In this document: positions 18,639-27,552 of the stretch, piece by piece | Numbering within the stretch: the stretch's first letter is position 1 | Layout of the letters: each line of letters begins with the position of its first letter | Source of the DNA: Candidatus Opimibacter skivensis | GTDB taxonomy: Bacteria; Bacteroidota; Bacteroidia; Chitinophagales; Saprospiraceae | Direction of reading: 5' to 3' | NCBI GenBank assembly: GCA_016721905.1 | Contig: JADKHH010000001.1 | Location: forward strand, 1-64,000 | DNA length: 64,000 nucleotides | Notes under the pieces: model-generated | The model's input: only the letters and a program-made list of their open reading frames with translations | What the model was told of the DNA's origin: nothing | The model's database searches: none | Made by a program: the position numbers and the translations under genes

Positions 18639-20912
18639 TTAGAGCTGGCGACGTTCATTATTGACCACGATCTCCAGGGGCTGGCCGGAATGTAAAGTTA
18701 CATCACAATGCCCTCCTGTAACAGTCACCCCAAGGCTCCTTTCCCGGTAATGGATCTTGAAACTAAACCCTTCCCAGCCTGCCGGCAGGACAGGTGCGAG
18801 GTGTAACAATCCATCCTTGACCTGCATACCCGCAAATCCTCTCACCACAGACATCCATGACCCAGCCATGCTGGTGATATGAAGGCCATCTTCTGTGTCA
18901 TTGTTATAATCATCCAGGTCCAGTCTCGAAGTCCGCAGGTACATCTCATTTGCTTTTTCAGGCTTTCCAAGACGAGAGGCGAGTATAGCATGCACACAAG
19001 GCGATAAGGATGACTCATGCACGGTCATCGGTTCATAAAAATCAAAATGCCGGCGATGGGTATCCTCATCAAAGTGATCTTCAAAAAAATACATACCCTG
19101 CAGCACATCGGCCTGTTTGATAAAACAAGATCTCAGGATCCTGTCCCATGACCATTTCTGATTGATTGGCCGCTCGGAGGCAGGCAGATCATCAGCATGC
19201 ATCAGATCTTTATCCAGGAATCCATCTTGTTGCAGGTATACCTTGCGGCTTTCATCCCATGGGAAGTACATGCCGTTGATACGCTCCTGCCAATGGCCGA
19301 TCTCCTCTTCTTTGAATTCTGATGTTTGTTTGATCCGAGTCCATTTGTCCGGATGATTTTGTTTTACCCACTCAATCTGCTCTATCGCATATTGCATACA
19401 CCAGCGTGCGAGGTAATTGGTGTACCAGTTGTTGTTGACGTTGTTTTCATATTCGTTCGGACCTGTCACACCCAGCATGACCCAGGCTTGTTTGTCCTGC
19501 GAATAGTTGACGCGCTGTGACCAGAACCGTGCAACGCCGATCATCACTTCGAGTCCGCCGTCGGTCAGGTAGCTTGTATCACCGGTATACTTGATGTAAT
19601 CATAGATCGCATAGACCATCGCGCCGTTGCGATGTATTTCTTCAAAGGTGATTTCCCATTCATTGTGGCACTCTTCTCCATTGATGGTCACCATCGGGTA
19701 GAGGGCTGCACCGTCTTTAAAGCCGAGTTTGGCCGCATTTTCGATGGCCTTCTGCAGGTGGAGGTAACGATACACCAGGAGATTGCGCGCGATAGCTGCA
19801 TCTGCAGTGCCGAGATAGAATGGAATGCAATATGCCTCTGTATCCCAATAAGTGCTGCCACCGTATTTTTCACCGGTAAATCCTTTTGGTCCGATATTCA
19901 GTCGGGCATCTGCTCCGGTATAGGTTTGCCAAAGCTGGAAAATATTGAATCGGATACCTTGCTGCGCCATCACATTGCCATCGATGATGATATCAGCACC
20001 ATCCCATATCTTATGCCATGCTTCGATATGGTCACGCTTCATCGTTGCATATCCGATCACTTCATTTTCGCCAAGCTTTTTCTTTCCTTCTTCGGTTTGA
20101 TGATCCGGATGCACATAGAGGCTGCTGAGATTGACTACCGTTTTATGCAGGATGAGTTCTTCTCCTTTTTTCAAATCAACTTTATACAGCCTGCTGACTT
20201 TCATAGGAGCAACAGATGAAGAAGCAATGCTCACTTGGTGTCCATTGACCTCCACTTTGGAGTGCATAAAGGAACTTACGGTAAAGGCAGTTTTCTTAGT
20301 GATCGCAGATACCATCGAAAAGGAATCATCCTGCTCTTCATTGACCCGATCCCAGAATTGATCACCGTAATTGGAGTCCTTGTTGTGCACATCAAAATCA
20401 AGGTATGGTTCGAGTGTGATTTTGCCTTGATAACCTTCAGACTTGATACTGATCCGGATAGCGGCGGCATCGGGGTCTGCCATGCTGCAGAACCGCTCAA
20501 AATGGAAGGTCAATTGACCTCCTGATGGAGGATTGAGATCAAAGCTTCTGGTGAGCAGGCCTTGTTCCATATCAAGCGTCCTTACAAAATTACTTACCTG
20601 TGTTTTGTCAAGATCGAGCGCCTCGCCATCAATAAAGATGCGCACACCAATCCAGTTGACACTGTTGAGTACTTTAGCGAAATATTCAGGATAACCGTTT
20701 TTCCACCAACCTACACGTGTGAGATCGGGATAATAGACACCGGCGAAATAGGAACCTCTCAGGCTTTTACCGGAATAGTCTTCTTCAAAATTGCCCCGCA
20801 GTCCAAACCGACCGTTACCAAGGCTACAGATACTTTCACTGACTTCATGGAATTCACGATGAAATCCTTCTTCAATAATGTGCCAGGGATGATGTTTTAG
20901 ATAATTTTTCAT
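18639..20912 (-). CDS. GH65 family disaccharide phosphorylase (maltose/kojibiose/trehalose phosphorylase type)
   Basis: 757 residues, typical GH65 length. The N-terminal beta-sandwich ('ESICSLGNGRFGLRGNFEED') is followed by the (alpha/alpha)6 barrel ('GEKYGGSTYWDTEAYCIPFY', 'GVTGPNEYENNVNNNWYTN') and the C-terminal jelly roll. The Glu of 'GPNEYE' (about residue 485) is the general acid; phosphate replaces a water nucleophile. The family turns alpha-disaccharides plus phosphate into glucose and beta-glucose 1-phosphate by inversion. The 'YGGSTYWDTEAYCIPFYL' segment resembles maltose phosphorylases, but specificity cannot be proved by eye. Its ATG overlaps the beta-phosphoglucomutase stop (ATGA), fitting a shared pathway. 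No signal peptide; cytoplasmic. Confidence 0.92.
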   Translation of the reverse strand: MKNYLKHHPWHIIEEGFHREFHEVSESICSLGNGRFGLRGNFEEDYSGKSLRGSYFAGVYYPDLTRVGWWKNGYPEYFAKVLNSVNWIGVRIFIDGEALDLDKTQVSNFVRTLDMEQGLLTRSFDLNPPSGGQLTFHFERFCSMADPDAAAIRISIKSEGYQGKITLEPYLDFDVHNKDSNYGDQFWDRVNEEQDDSFSMVSAITKKTAFTVSSFMHSKVEVNGHQVSIASSSVAPMKVSRLYKVDLKKGEELILHKTVVNLSSLYVHPDHQTEEGKKKLGENEVIGYATMKRDHIEAWHKIWDGADIIIDGNVMAQQGIRFNIFQLWQTYTGADARLNIGPKGFTGEKYGGSTYWDTEAYCIPFYLGTADAAIARNLLVYRYLHLQKAIENAAKLGFKDGAALYPMVTINGEECHNEWEITFEEIHRNGAMVYAIYDYIKYTGDTSYLTDGGLEVMIGVARFWSQRVNYSQDKQAWVMLGVTGPNEYENNVNNNWYTNYLARWCMQYAIEQIEWVKQNHPDKWTRIKQTSEFKEEEIGHWQERINGMYFPWDESRKVYLQQDGFLDKDLMHADDLPASERPINQKWSWDRILRSCFIKQADVLQGMYFFEDHFDEDTHRRHFDFYEPMTVHESSLSPCVHAILASRLGKPEKANEMYLRTSRLDLDDYNNDTEDGLHITSMAGSWMSVVRGFAGMQVKDGLLHLAPVLPAGWEGFSFKIHYRERSLGVTVTGGHCDVTLHSGQPLEIVVNNERRQL

Positions 20913-21820
20913 GATAATAGTTCGATGATATGGGATGGATTGGTCTGATCTAATCCGCTGATGACGACATGGGCTGCTTTGAGTGCTTCAGGATCACCAA
21001 GTCCTACTGCTTTGCATCCTGCTGCAAGGGCGGCTTGCACACCCTTGGCGGCATCTTCAAACACTACGACTTCGGATGGATCTAGTTGGAGTGCATTGCA
21101 GGCATTGGTAAAAATTTCCGGATGGGGTTTTGATTCTTTGGCATCGTTACCATCGAGGACTACATCAAACCGGTCTTCAATGCCGAGTTTTTTCAAGACA
21201 CCTATTGCATTTTTACTTGCGGATCCCAGGGCAAGTTTTAATCCTGCTTTGCGTGTATCAATCAGGAAAGCGAAGGCGCCGGGCAATAAATCACGAGGTG
21301 TGATTTGTTCGATGGCTTCGAGGTAAATGTCATTTTTTCTGGCAGCCCACATTTCTTTCTCCTCCTGTGTCAATTCAATGCCATATTGGTTGAGCAGATA
21401 CTCCAGTGACTCCATCCGACTGGCTCCACGTGTATGGAGATCATCCTCCTCAGTGATATCTGCACCTAATTGCTTGAGTACTTTCTTCCACGATTGAAAG
21501 TGATGCACTGCTGTGTCGACGATGACGCCATCCAGGTCAAAGACAAATCCTTTGATCTCAGTAGGATGCTTATCTGTACCGTCTGTATTTTTTTTGTCCA
21601 TATACTTGAGTTTCTCAGCAACGGCTGTAAATAAGTCAATTGATTTTAAGTGGCCAAAGATATTACTCAGTTTTTGTCTGGCCATCACTCCTCCATAGGC
21701 CTCACGGATAGCGTGAATATGGGCGGCATACACATCTTCCAGTCCACTCCGATGGCTATCTTTTAGCTGGTCGTCATAACGCATCACCAGGTTCATATCA
21801 CCTATGGATTTCAGTCGCAC
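20909..21820 (-). CDS. pgmB: Beta-phosphoglucomutase (HAD family) with N-terminal extension
   Basis: Converts beta-glucose 1-phosphate, the GH65 product, to glucose 6-phosphate. The HAD motifs are present: nucleophile in 'GFVFDLDGVIVDTAVHH' (about residue 95), 'LALGSASKNAIGVLKKLG', and 'DAKESKPHPEIF...VVFEDAAKGVQAA'. About 75 residues precede the HAD core if the GTG at 21820 is used; an internal start near MDKKNTDG would give the standard length of about 225. The extension ('VYAAHIHAIREAYGGVMARQ') is not part of the canonical enzyme. The GTG overlaps the upstream SWIM gene by 10 bases and the stop overlaps GH65 by 4. Confidence 0.9.
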   Translation of the reverse strand: MRLKSIGDMNLVMRYDDQLKDSHRSGLEDVYAAHIHAIREAYGGVMARQKLSNIFGHLKSIDLFTAVAEKLKYMDKKNTDGTDKHPTEIKGFVFDLDGVIVDTAVHHFQSWKKVLKQLGADITEEDDLHTRGASRMESLEYLLNQYGIELTQEEKEMWAARKNDIYLEAIEQITPRDLLPGAFAFLIDTRKAGLKLALGSASKNAIGVLKKLGIEDRFDVVLDGNDAKESKPHPEIFTNACNALQLDPSEVVVFEDAAKGVQAALAAGCKAVGLGDPEALKAAHVVISGLDQTNPSHIIELLS

Positions 21821-23181
21821 GAGTAGTTCATTTTATGCCCGGTGAGGCTCCATCCATGTAATAACATCTGGTCAGCAGCTTCATCTGACCCAGGGGTATA
21901 AAATTCGGCTAGTACCCTCAATACCCTGGTGGCACTTTCGACATCGACTTCATTTAAAATCTCCCAGGCTTCACGATCCAGATAGGAGAGACTCAGCTCA
22001 TATGCCAGTTTAGATACAAGGCCGCGATCACCTGTTTGGCGTGCAGCACGCAGCCCTGCCTGCAGCATGCCGCGAACGATGGTCTTGTCATAATCCGAAG
22101 CCTTTGTTGCGTTGAGCGAATAGATGACATCTTCATATTCCGTCTGGCGACTAAACTCCTGGATGATATCCGGCATGTTGATCTGGAGTATGCGGGATAC
22201 TTCTTTGCCTGTGGCCTTCATGGACCATAGTCTTCTCCATCGCATCACAAAGCCGGCCCAGAGGACTTGCTGTTTTAAATCACTGACGGTCTTTCGTTCA
22301 GCCAGTTGATACGCAGCTTGTCTTGATTTTGCTTCGAGGATAAATGGCTCTACGGCCAATAACATCGGGACACTTCCCTTGAGGAAAGAAAAACCATCGC
22401 GGCTGCTGATCTCCATCGCCAGGGTGATCGCAGATTGTTGTAATCTGGGCGCCATCGTTTGATGACAAAGTGCATCGAAAAGCCTGAGGGCAAAACGGAG
22501 TTCTGTAGATAGTTGCTCCTGGTATTGAGGCACCTTGATGATGAGCCTGTTGAGGTGATGGATGGTTGCTTCCAGGATCAGGAAGGTCTCGGCCAGAGCT
22601 TTCTCTTTTAATAATTGCTGCGCCTGGCGAAGAAGGGTAGAGAGGATATTACGGACGGTCTTGAGGTTGTTCCGGTTGAGCTTGATGTTCCCGTACTTAT
22701 CGATCGGGGTCATGTCGGAAAGCAGGTGGTGGTAGTCCGGCTTCTTGATGAGGTGCAGGTAGTTGGCCAGCACTTCAGCCCTGAAACCACTGTGGGATTG
22801 GCCATAGGTGGAAATGAATCCTCGCAATTCGGTGATCGTCAGTTTACGGAGTACATCATCGAGGAGCAGGTTTTCATGCTTTGATTTCGATTTTCCACGT
22901 CGGCTACGCAGGATATGGTCTCTCAGGATCAAGAGGGCTGCCAGGGAATGTTTACAGACTTTAGCCCGCTTGAAGACGGTACAATGGCATTTGGCAGTTA
23001 CAGTTCCATCGGTCTTTACCGACATTTCAACGTGATAGTCAGGTTGTTTTGAAAGGCAATGGTAAAATCCCGGTTCCGGCTCGGTCAGGTCGTATTCGGT
23101 GGTCTCTTTGACCAAATCCATGGCTTCCTCCAGTAAGGCAGGCGCGTAATGGCTTTCTATATCAAAAAGGACAACTTTCAT
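21811..23181 (-). CDS. SWIM zinc-finger protein
   Basis: 456 residues. After about 50 residues comes a SWIM finger, 'AKCHCTVFKRAKVCKHSLAA' (CxCx8CxH), which binds zinc and, in known cases, DNA or protein partners. The remainder is a long alpha-helical repeat region (about 120-450: 'LVSKLAYELSLSYLDREAWE'), suggesting a scaffold. It leads a tightly overlapping leftward cluster with pgmB and GH65. No known link between SWIM proteins and sugar phosphorylases is familiar to me; the overlap may reflect shared transcription only. Confidence 0.8.
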   Translation of the reverse strand: MKVVLFDIESHYAPALLEEAMDLVKETTEYDLTEPEPGFYHCLSKQPDYHVEMSVKTDGTVTAKCHCTVFKRAKVCKHSLAALLILRDHILRSRRGKSKSKHENLLLDDVLRKLTITELRGFISTYGQSHSGFRAEVLANYLHLIKKPDYHHLLSDMTPIDKYGNIKLNRNNLKTVRNILSTLLRQAQQLLKEKALAETFLILEATIHHLNRLIIKVPQYQEQLSTELRFALRLFDALCHQTMAPRLQQSAITLAMEISSRDGFSFLKGSVPMLLAVEPFILEAKSRQAAYQLAERKTVSDLKQQVLWAGFVMRWRRLWSMKATGKEVSRILQINMPDIIQEFSRQTEYEDVIYSLNATKASDYDKTIVRGMLQAGLRAARQTGDRGLVSKLAYELSLSYLDREAWEILNEVDVESATRVLRVLAEFYTPGSDEAADQMLLHGWSLTGHKMNYSCD

Positions 23182-23277
23182 CTTCCCGAAGGATTGGTTT
23201 AGACAAGGGAATCATCTTTTATCACCGGCCAACGCATTATTTGGCCCAATTGATGGTTCAATCCCCGTGATTGCACA

Positions 23278-23285
23278 TAAATTTG
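23278..23285 (+). promoter_or_regulatory. Candidate -7 box for the sixA operon
   Basis: TAAATTTG matches the Bacteroidota sigma-70 -7 consensus TAnnTTTG and lies 18 bases before the sixA ATG, in the divergent spacer with the SWIM gene. No good TTTG -33 box is seen at the usual distance. Confidence 0.45.
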
Positions 23286-23303
23286 CTAAGGTAATGCTGT
23301 CCT

Positions 23304-23807
23304 ATGGAAGTAAAAGATGTTTGTTTCGTCCGTCATGCCAAATCCAGCTGGGATCAGCCTGGCCTGAAGGATTTTGACCGCCCGCTCGATAGCAGGGGGC
23401 TCCACGATGCGCCTATGATGGCCCGAAAAATGAAGGAATTGGGCCTGATACCTGACTATATCATCAGCTCTGGGGCCAACCGGGCCAAATCTACTGCCGA
23501 GTATTTCAGGCAGGAATTTGACCTGAGCAGGGATCATTTCGAAATCAACAATGATTTGTACGAAGCATCGGCGGAGACAGTGTATGAAGTCCTTCGCTCA
23601 GCTCCGGATACAGCCAGGTTTGTCTTCCTATTTGGACATAACCCCACCTTCACCTGGGTGGCTAATAGTATTGCGGGAGTGCATATTGACGAAGTACCCA
23701 CCTGTGGGATTGTCCATGCGCAGGCGATGATTTCAAGCTGGAGTAAATTCAAACCTGAGTATGCCGGATTTATCGGGTTTCATTATCCTAAACAATATAA
23801 AAAATGA
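23304..23807 (+). CDS. sixA: SixA-type histidine phosphatase
   Basis: 167 residues of the histidine-phosphatase (phosphoglycerate-mutase-like) superfamily. The N-terminal catalytic motif is 'CFVRHAKSSWD' (RHx), and the second catalytic His is in 'FVFLFGHNPTF'. SixA proteins remove phosphate from histidine-phosphorylated proteins such as HPt domains. The downstream gene overlaps by 4 bases (ATGA), and the third gene is a histidine kinase, so a role in phospho-signal control fits but is inferred. Confidence 0.88.
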   Translation: MEVKDVCFVRHAKSSWDQPGLKDFDRPLDSRGLHDAPMMARKMKELGLIPDYIISSGANRAKSTAEYFRQEFDLSRDHFEINNDLYEASAETVYEVLRSAPDTARFVFLFGHNPTFTWVANSIAGVHIDEVPTCGIVHAQAMISSWSKFKPEYAGFIGFHYPKQYKK

Positions 23808-24127
23808 TGAAGCCTGCGATTGGGTTGATGATTTCATTCCTTGTTTTGGTGAGTTGTGAAAGCGGAAAGCGTGATGTAAAGTATTTGTTAACGGACGAAC
23901 AACTTTCCAGTCTTATGTTTGATGTGCAGTTGAGCGAAGTCGCATTGGCTGAAGTGACAGAAGAGAGGCAGGATTCATTGAGAGATCTTTTCTGGCTTCG
24001 CTTTACGGAGGTATACAAGCACAGTGTACCTGAGATCAAGGAGGAGATCCGGAAACTTGAAGAAGATCCGGAGAAGATGAAAGTCATCATGGACCAGGTG
24101 CAGGTCCTGTTGGATTCAATACCATAA
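23804..24127 (+). CDS. DUF4296 domain lipoprotein
   Basis: 107 residues with a lipoprotein signal ('LMISFLVLVSCESG', Cys near residue 18). The body, 'DVKYLLTDEQLSSLMFDVQL' to 'VIMDQVQVLLDS', is the all-helical DUF4296 pattern found almost only in Bacteroidota. Function unknown. Translation is coupled to sixA by ATGA overlap and leads into the kinase 9 bp later. Confidence 0.85.
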   Translation: MMKPAIGLMISFLVLVSCESGKRDVKYLLTDEQLSSLMFDVQLSEVALAEVTEERQDSLRDLFWLRFTEVYKHSVPEIKEEIRKLEEDPEKMKVIMDQVQVLLDSIP

Positions 24128-24136
24128 TACAACCGG

Positions 24137-25192
24137 ATGTTTAAGAATTTAAGCCTGCGCACCATGTCACTGCTGGGTGCGCTGGCCATCACACTGTTTG
24201 CAGGACTCGGCATATGGATCGGACAAAAGACCCTTTATATTCCGGTCAATGGGACGTATGCAATCATCATGGTGATAGCTGTAGGCCTCGTCGCTTATCT
24301 CGCAATCCAGTTTATCCTCGATCGCTATATCTACAGGCGGATCAAGCTGATCTATAAGATCATCAGGAGATCCAAGACCTCCGTGCCTGACAAACGGGCT
24401 TTCCAGAACATGGATAACCCGATCCTCGATGGTGTAGAAAAAGAAGTTCAGCAATGGGCCGAATCGCAACAAGACGAAATCGAAACCTTGAAAACTCTCG
24501 AGTCTTACCGTAAGAGATATATCGGTAACGTGTCGCACGAACTCAAGACGCCTATCTTTTCGATTCAGGGATATATCTATACGCTGATCGATGGTGGGCT
24601 CTATGATGAAAATGTCAACATGAAATATCTGGAAAGAGCGGCCGCCAATGTGGATCGCTTACTCACGATCGTGCAGGACCTCGAAGAGATCAGTAAACTC
24701 GAATCTGAAGATCTCATACTCGACCTTCAGAAGTTTGATATCAAAGCCCTGGTCAGGGAAATCTTCAGCGACCTCGAAGTAAATGCCCGCGCCAGGAATA
24801 TCACACTTACTTTTAAAGAAGGAGCAGACAAGTCATATAATGTGATGGCGGACCGCGAAGGTATCCGCCAGGTACTGACCAACCTGATCAACAATTCCAT
24901 CAAGTATGGCATAGATAATGGCGTCACCAAGGTGAGTTTCTATGTCATGGACAAACAAATCCTGGTAGAGATATCAGATAACGGCATCGGCATTGAAGAA
25001 AAACATCTCAAGCACCTTTTTGACAGATTCTATCGGGTAGATAAGAGCAGGAGCCGTGAATCCGGTGGCTCAGGCCTCGGACTCTCTATCGTCAAGCACA
25101 TCCTCGAAGCGCACAATCAATCTGTCAATGTCAGATCTACCACCGGGAAGGGATCGACCTTTGGATTTACACTGGATAAAGCAGCGGATTAA
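24137..25192 (+). CDS. Membrane sensor histidine kinase (HisKA/HATPase, PhoR-like)
   Basis: 351 residues with two transmembrane helices near the N-terminus (about 10-28 and 38-60) and a very short periplasmic loop. There is no large sensor domain. A coiled linker leads to 'YIGNVSHELKTPIFSIQGYI' (phospho-acceptor His about residue 134). The HATPase has the N box 'LTNLINNSIKYG', 'EISDNGIGIEEKHLKHLFDR' and 'GGSGLGLSIVKHILEAHN'. No response regulator lies next to it in the window. Last gene of sixA-DUF4296-kinase; a 70-bp palindrome follows 11 bases after the stop. Confidence 0.93.
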   Translation: MFKNLSLRTMSLLGALAITLFAGLGIWIGQKTLYIPVNGTYAIIMVIAVGLVAYLAIQFILDRYIYRRIKLIYKIIRRSKTSVPDKRAFQNMDNPILDGVEKEVQQWAESQQDEIETLKTLESYRKRYIGNVSHELKTPIFSIQGYIYTLIDGGLYDENVNMKYLERAAANVDRLLTIVQDLEEISKLESEDLILDLQKFDIKALVREIFSDLEVNARARNITLTFKEGADKSYNVMADREGIRQVLTNLINNSIKYGIDNGVTKVSFYVMDKQILVEISDNGIGIEEKHLKHLFDRFYRVDKSRSRESGGSGLGLSIVKHILEAHNQSVNVRSTTGKGSTFGFTLDKAAD

Positions 25193-25203
25193 GAGTTGTG
25201 ATT

Positions 25204-25273
25204 AATAAAAAATGAAATAAAAAGGTACGGACAGGACGCGTCCTGTCCGTACCTTTTTATTTCATTTTTTATT
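25204..25273. repeat. Perfect 70-bp palindrome between convergent genes
   Basis: Centre between 25238 and 25239; 35 base pairs without mismatch or loop. The inner 46 bp (25216-25261, AATAAAAAGGTACGGACAGG and inverse) recur at 40291-40336 with one symmetric, compensated difference at the centre (GGACGCGTCC versus GGTCGCGACC). The outer arms differ between loci. It lies between the kinase stop (25192) and the stop of the M23 peptidase (25284); the T-tracts on both sides would make it a bidirectional terminator. Confidence 0.95.
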
Positions 25274-25283
25274 GTTGGAAATG

Positions 25284-26576
25284 TTAGGAAGTAAACAAAT
25301 CAAAACTGTTTGTCGTGGGTGCCGGCACTTTTTCAGTGCTCGCACCATCGAGCATCGCTTTGATCTGGTTCCTGACCTTGAAGTATTCAGGAAGTTGTTT
25401 TGGATCCATCGCTTGTGGCGGTGGCATTTTCTCGCGCAGGTGATCTACTTGTTTGCCATTTTTCCAAAAACGGAAACATACGTGACAGCCGGTAGCTAAG
25501 CCTGTACGACCGATATAGCCAATGGTCTGACCTTGTTTGACCATAACACCTGGCCGGATACCAGGACCGAATTTAGACATATGGAGATATTGAGTCTCAT
25601 AAGTCTTGTCATGTTTCATTTTTACAAAGTTCCCGTTACCAGAGGTATAGGATGCTTTGGTGATGCGACCATCTGCTACAGCACGGATAGGTGTTCCGCA
25701 AGGGGCAGCATAATCAGTGCCGAAATGACCTTTGTTTCTTTTGAGGACAGGATGAAACCTGTTGTTTGAAAACCTGCTGGAAATACGACTGTACTCCACG
25801 GGTGATTTCAGGAATGCTTTTTTCATCGGACGTCCTTCGAGATCGAAGTAACCGTCATGCTTGCCGCTATTGTAACGGATAGAATAGTGTTCTGTATTCC
25901 CTGATGTGTATTGTGCACCGATGAGTTTGCCGATGCCAAGGGGTTGGCCCTCTACATATTTGCGCTCGTAGACGAGTTTGTATGAATCTCCTTTCTGGAT
26001 GTGATAAAAGTCTACTGACCAGCCAAGCGCATCTTCCATCGCAGCGATCAGCTCCACTGGAAGATTTTGTTCTTCCATACTGGCCCAGAGAGACCCATTG
26101 ATGACGCCACCCGCTGTTTCAACTTTAACTTCTGTCTCGCGCTCGATCACCTCTACGCGGATGCTGTCTTCGAGGTGGAATAGGATCCTGCGATACGGAT
26201 CTGGTTCATACACTAGTGCTTGCACAGTCGAATCGGCGAGGTCTGTGACAATGGTCAGTTCTTTCCCTGCCCGGATAGAGCGGAAAGGAAATATGGAGCT
26301 CGCAGCCCGGATCAGTTGATCGATTTTAAAATATTCGACACCACGGCTGGAGAGAAGGTTGCCAAGCATGTCATTTGGTTTGATCAGGAGTTTTTCAAGA
26401 CCTACCAGGCCCAGGTCCCAGTGCAGGAACTGTTCGCAATGATCTACGCAGGCTTTTTGATCGTTTGATTGGGACTGTATGTCCCGGTTGATAGTCTTCG
26501 CTACATTGAGGGCGACGGCTGTGCTCAGGATAAGCAGCACAGAAATGGCATACCTTGTGAGATGAGTCCTGGTCAA
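25284..26576 (-). CDS. M23 family metallopeptidase (LytM/NlpD-like)
   Basis: 430 residues with an N-terminal membrane anchor or signal ('YAISVLLILSTAVALNVAKT'), a middle region with OapA/LysM-like strands ('IKAGKELTIVTDLADSTV') and the C-terminal lysostaphin-type domain. Visible active-site parts are HxxxD in 'GHFGTDYAAPCG' and the catalytic His of 'TQYLHMSKFG'. The third motif, normally HxH, reads 'GCHVCFRFWKNG', so the last zinc ligand is Cys or the site is inactive. Likely periplasmic, acting on peptidoglycan cross-links or regulating such enzymes. Divergent from folP. Confidence 0.9.
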   Translation of the reverse strand: MTRTHLTRYAISVLLILSTAVALNVAKTINRDIQSQSNDQKACVDHCEQFLHWDLGLVGLEKLLIKPNDMLGNLLSSRGVEYFKIDQLIRAASSIFPFRSIRAGKELTIVTDLADSTVQALVYEPDPYRRILFHLEDSIRVEVIERETEVKVETAGGVINGSLWASMEEQNLPVELIAAMEDALGWSVDFYHIQKGDSYKLVYERKYVEGQPLGIGKLIGAQYTSGNTEHYSIRYNSGKHDGYFDLEGRPMKKAFLKSPVEYSRISSRFSNNRFHPVLKRNKGHFGTDYAAPCGTPIRAVADGRITKASYTSGNGNFVKMKHDKTYETQYLHMSKFGPGIRPGVMVKQGQTIGYIGRTGLATGCHVCFRFWKNGKQVDHLREKMPPPQAMDPKQLPEYFKVRNQIKAMLDGASTEKVPAPTTNSFDLFTS

Positions 26577-26581
26577 TGGCT

Positions 26582-26589
26582 TAATTTTG
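26582..26589 (+). promoter_or_regulatory. Candidate -7 box for folP
   Basis: TAATTTTG fits TAnnTTTG and lies 42 bases before the ATG at 26632. It overlaps the alternative TTG start at 26587, which argues for the ATG at 26632. Confidence 0.45.
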
Positions 26590-26631
26590 TCGCAAGATAG
26601 ATTAATAGTCTTTAAAGGAGAGCTTAAGGAA

Positions 26632-27492
26632 ATGTTAAGAAAGGAACAAAAAAGGACGTTAAGGTGTGGAAATCAACTTATTGAGGTGTCAAAGCCTTTA
26701 GTGATGGGCATTATTAACGCCACACCAGACTCTTTCTACGAGCAGGGCAGAACCAATCGATCAGTCGAAAAGGCTGTGGAAATGGCCTCCCGGATGTTGG
26801 ATGAAGGTGCTTCCATACTCGATGTCGGGGGTATGTCTACACGGCCGGGAGCAATTGAAATACCTGTCGGAGAAGAACTTGAGAGGGTAATTCCTGTTAT
26901 AGAAGCAATACATGCAGACTTTCCCGGAGTTGTGATTTCTGTGGATACTTACCGCGCCAAAGTTGCTGAAGAAGCCATAAGGTCCGGAGCTACTATGGTA
27001 AACGATATCTCAGGTGGGCAATGGGATCCGGATTTATTGGGTGTTGTGGCAGATCATCAGGCAGCTTATGTGGCGATGCATATCAAAGGGAATCCTGAAA
27101 ATATGCAACATCATACAGATTATCAGGATGTTGTAAGTGATATATTAAAGTACTTTGTTAGTAGATTGCAGGTTCTCGAAAAGGCGGGAATAGGAGAGGT
27201 GCTTCTGGATCCTGGCTTTGGATTTGCCAAGACGATGGAGCAGAATTACCAATTGATTGATAGGTTGGAGATATTCCGGCTTTTAGGAAAACCCCTTTTG
27301 ATAGGACTCAGCCGGAAATCAACCTTATCGAAGACGATCGGAAGGCCAGCTGAAGAAACACTGGAGGCCACTACCGCTCTGCACATGATAGCATTGCAAA
27401 ACGGGGCATCGGTTTTGAGGGTTCATGACGTCAGGCCAGCCATGGATGCCATCGCAGTTCACAACCGGCTTGTTGCGGCAAAGGTTATATAA
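26632..27492 (+). CDS. folP: Dihydropteroate synthase
   Basis: Joins p-aminobenzoate to dihydropterin pyrophosphate in folate synthesis; target of sulfonamides. About 286 residues from ATG 26632, which has a purine-rich AAGGA just upstream. The TIM-barrel motifs are complete: 'VMGIINATPDSFYEQG', 'LDVGGMSTRPGA', 'ISVDTYRAKVAEEAI', 'NDISGG', 'LLDPGFGFAKTMEQNYQL', 'LLIGLSRKSTL' and 'VLRVHDVRPAMDAI'. Single gene, divergent from the M23 peptidase and followed 60 bp later by tamB. Confidence 0.95.
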   Translation: MLRKEQKRTLRCGNQLIEVSKPLVMGIINATPDSFYEQGRTNRSVEKAVEMASRMLDEGASILDVGGMSTRPGAIEIPVGEELERVIPVIEAIHADFPGVVISVDTYRAKVAEEAIRSGATMVNDISGGQWDPDLLGVVADHQAAYVAMHIKGNPENMQHHTDYQDVVSDILKYFVSRLQVLEKAGIGEVLLDPGFGFAKTMEQNYQLIDRLEIFRLLGKPLLIGLSRKSTLSKTIGRPAEETLEATTALHMIALQNGASVLRVHDVRPAMDAIAVHNRLVAAKVI

Positions 27493-27552
27493 AAAATAAA
27501 AGATTGATACATACATCAATGCAATACAGTATTTAACGTTATTGAAGAAGTA

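Noticed and set aside
19632..20219. 195-codon plus-strand frame inside the GH65 gene
   Set aside because: Shadow of the minus-strand coding frame; the GH65 motifs on the other strand are unambiguous.
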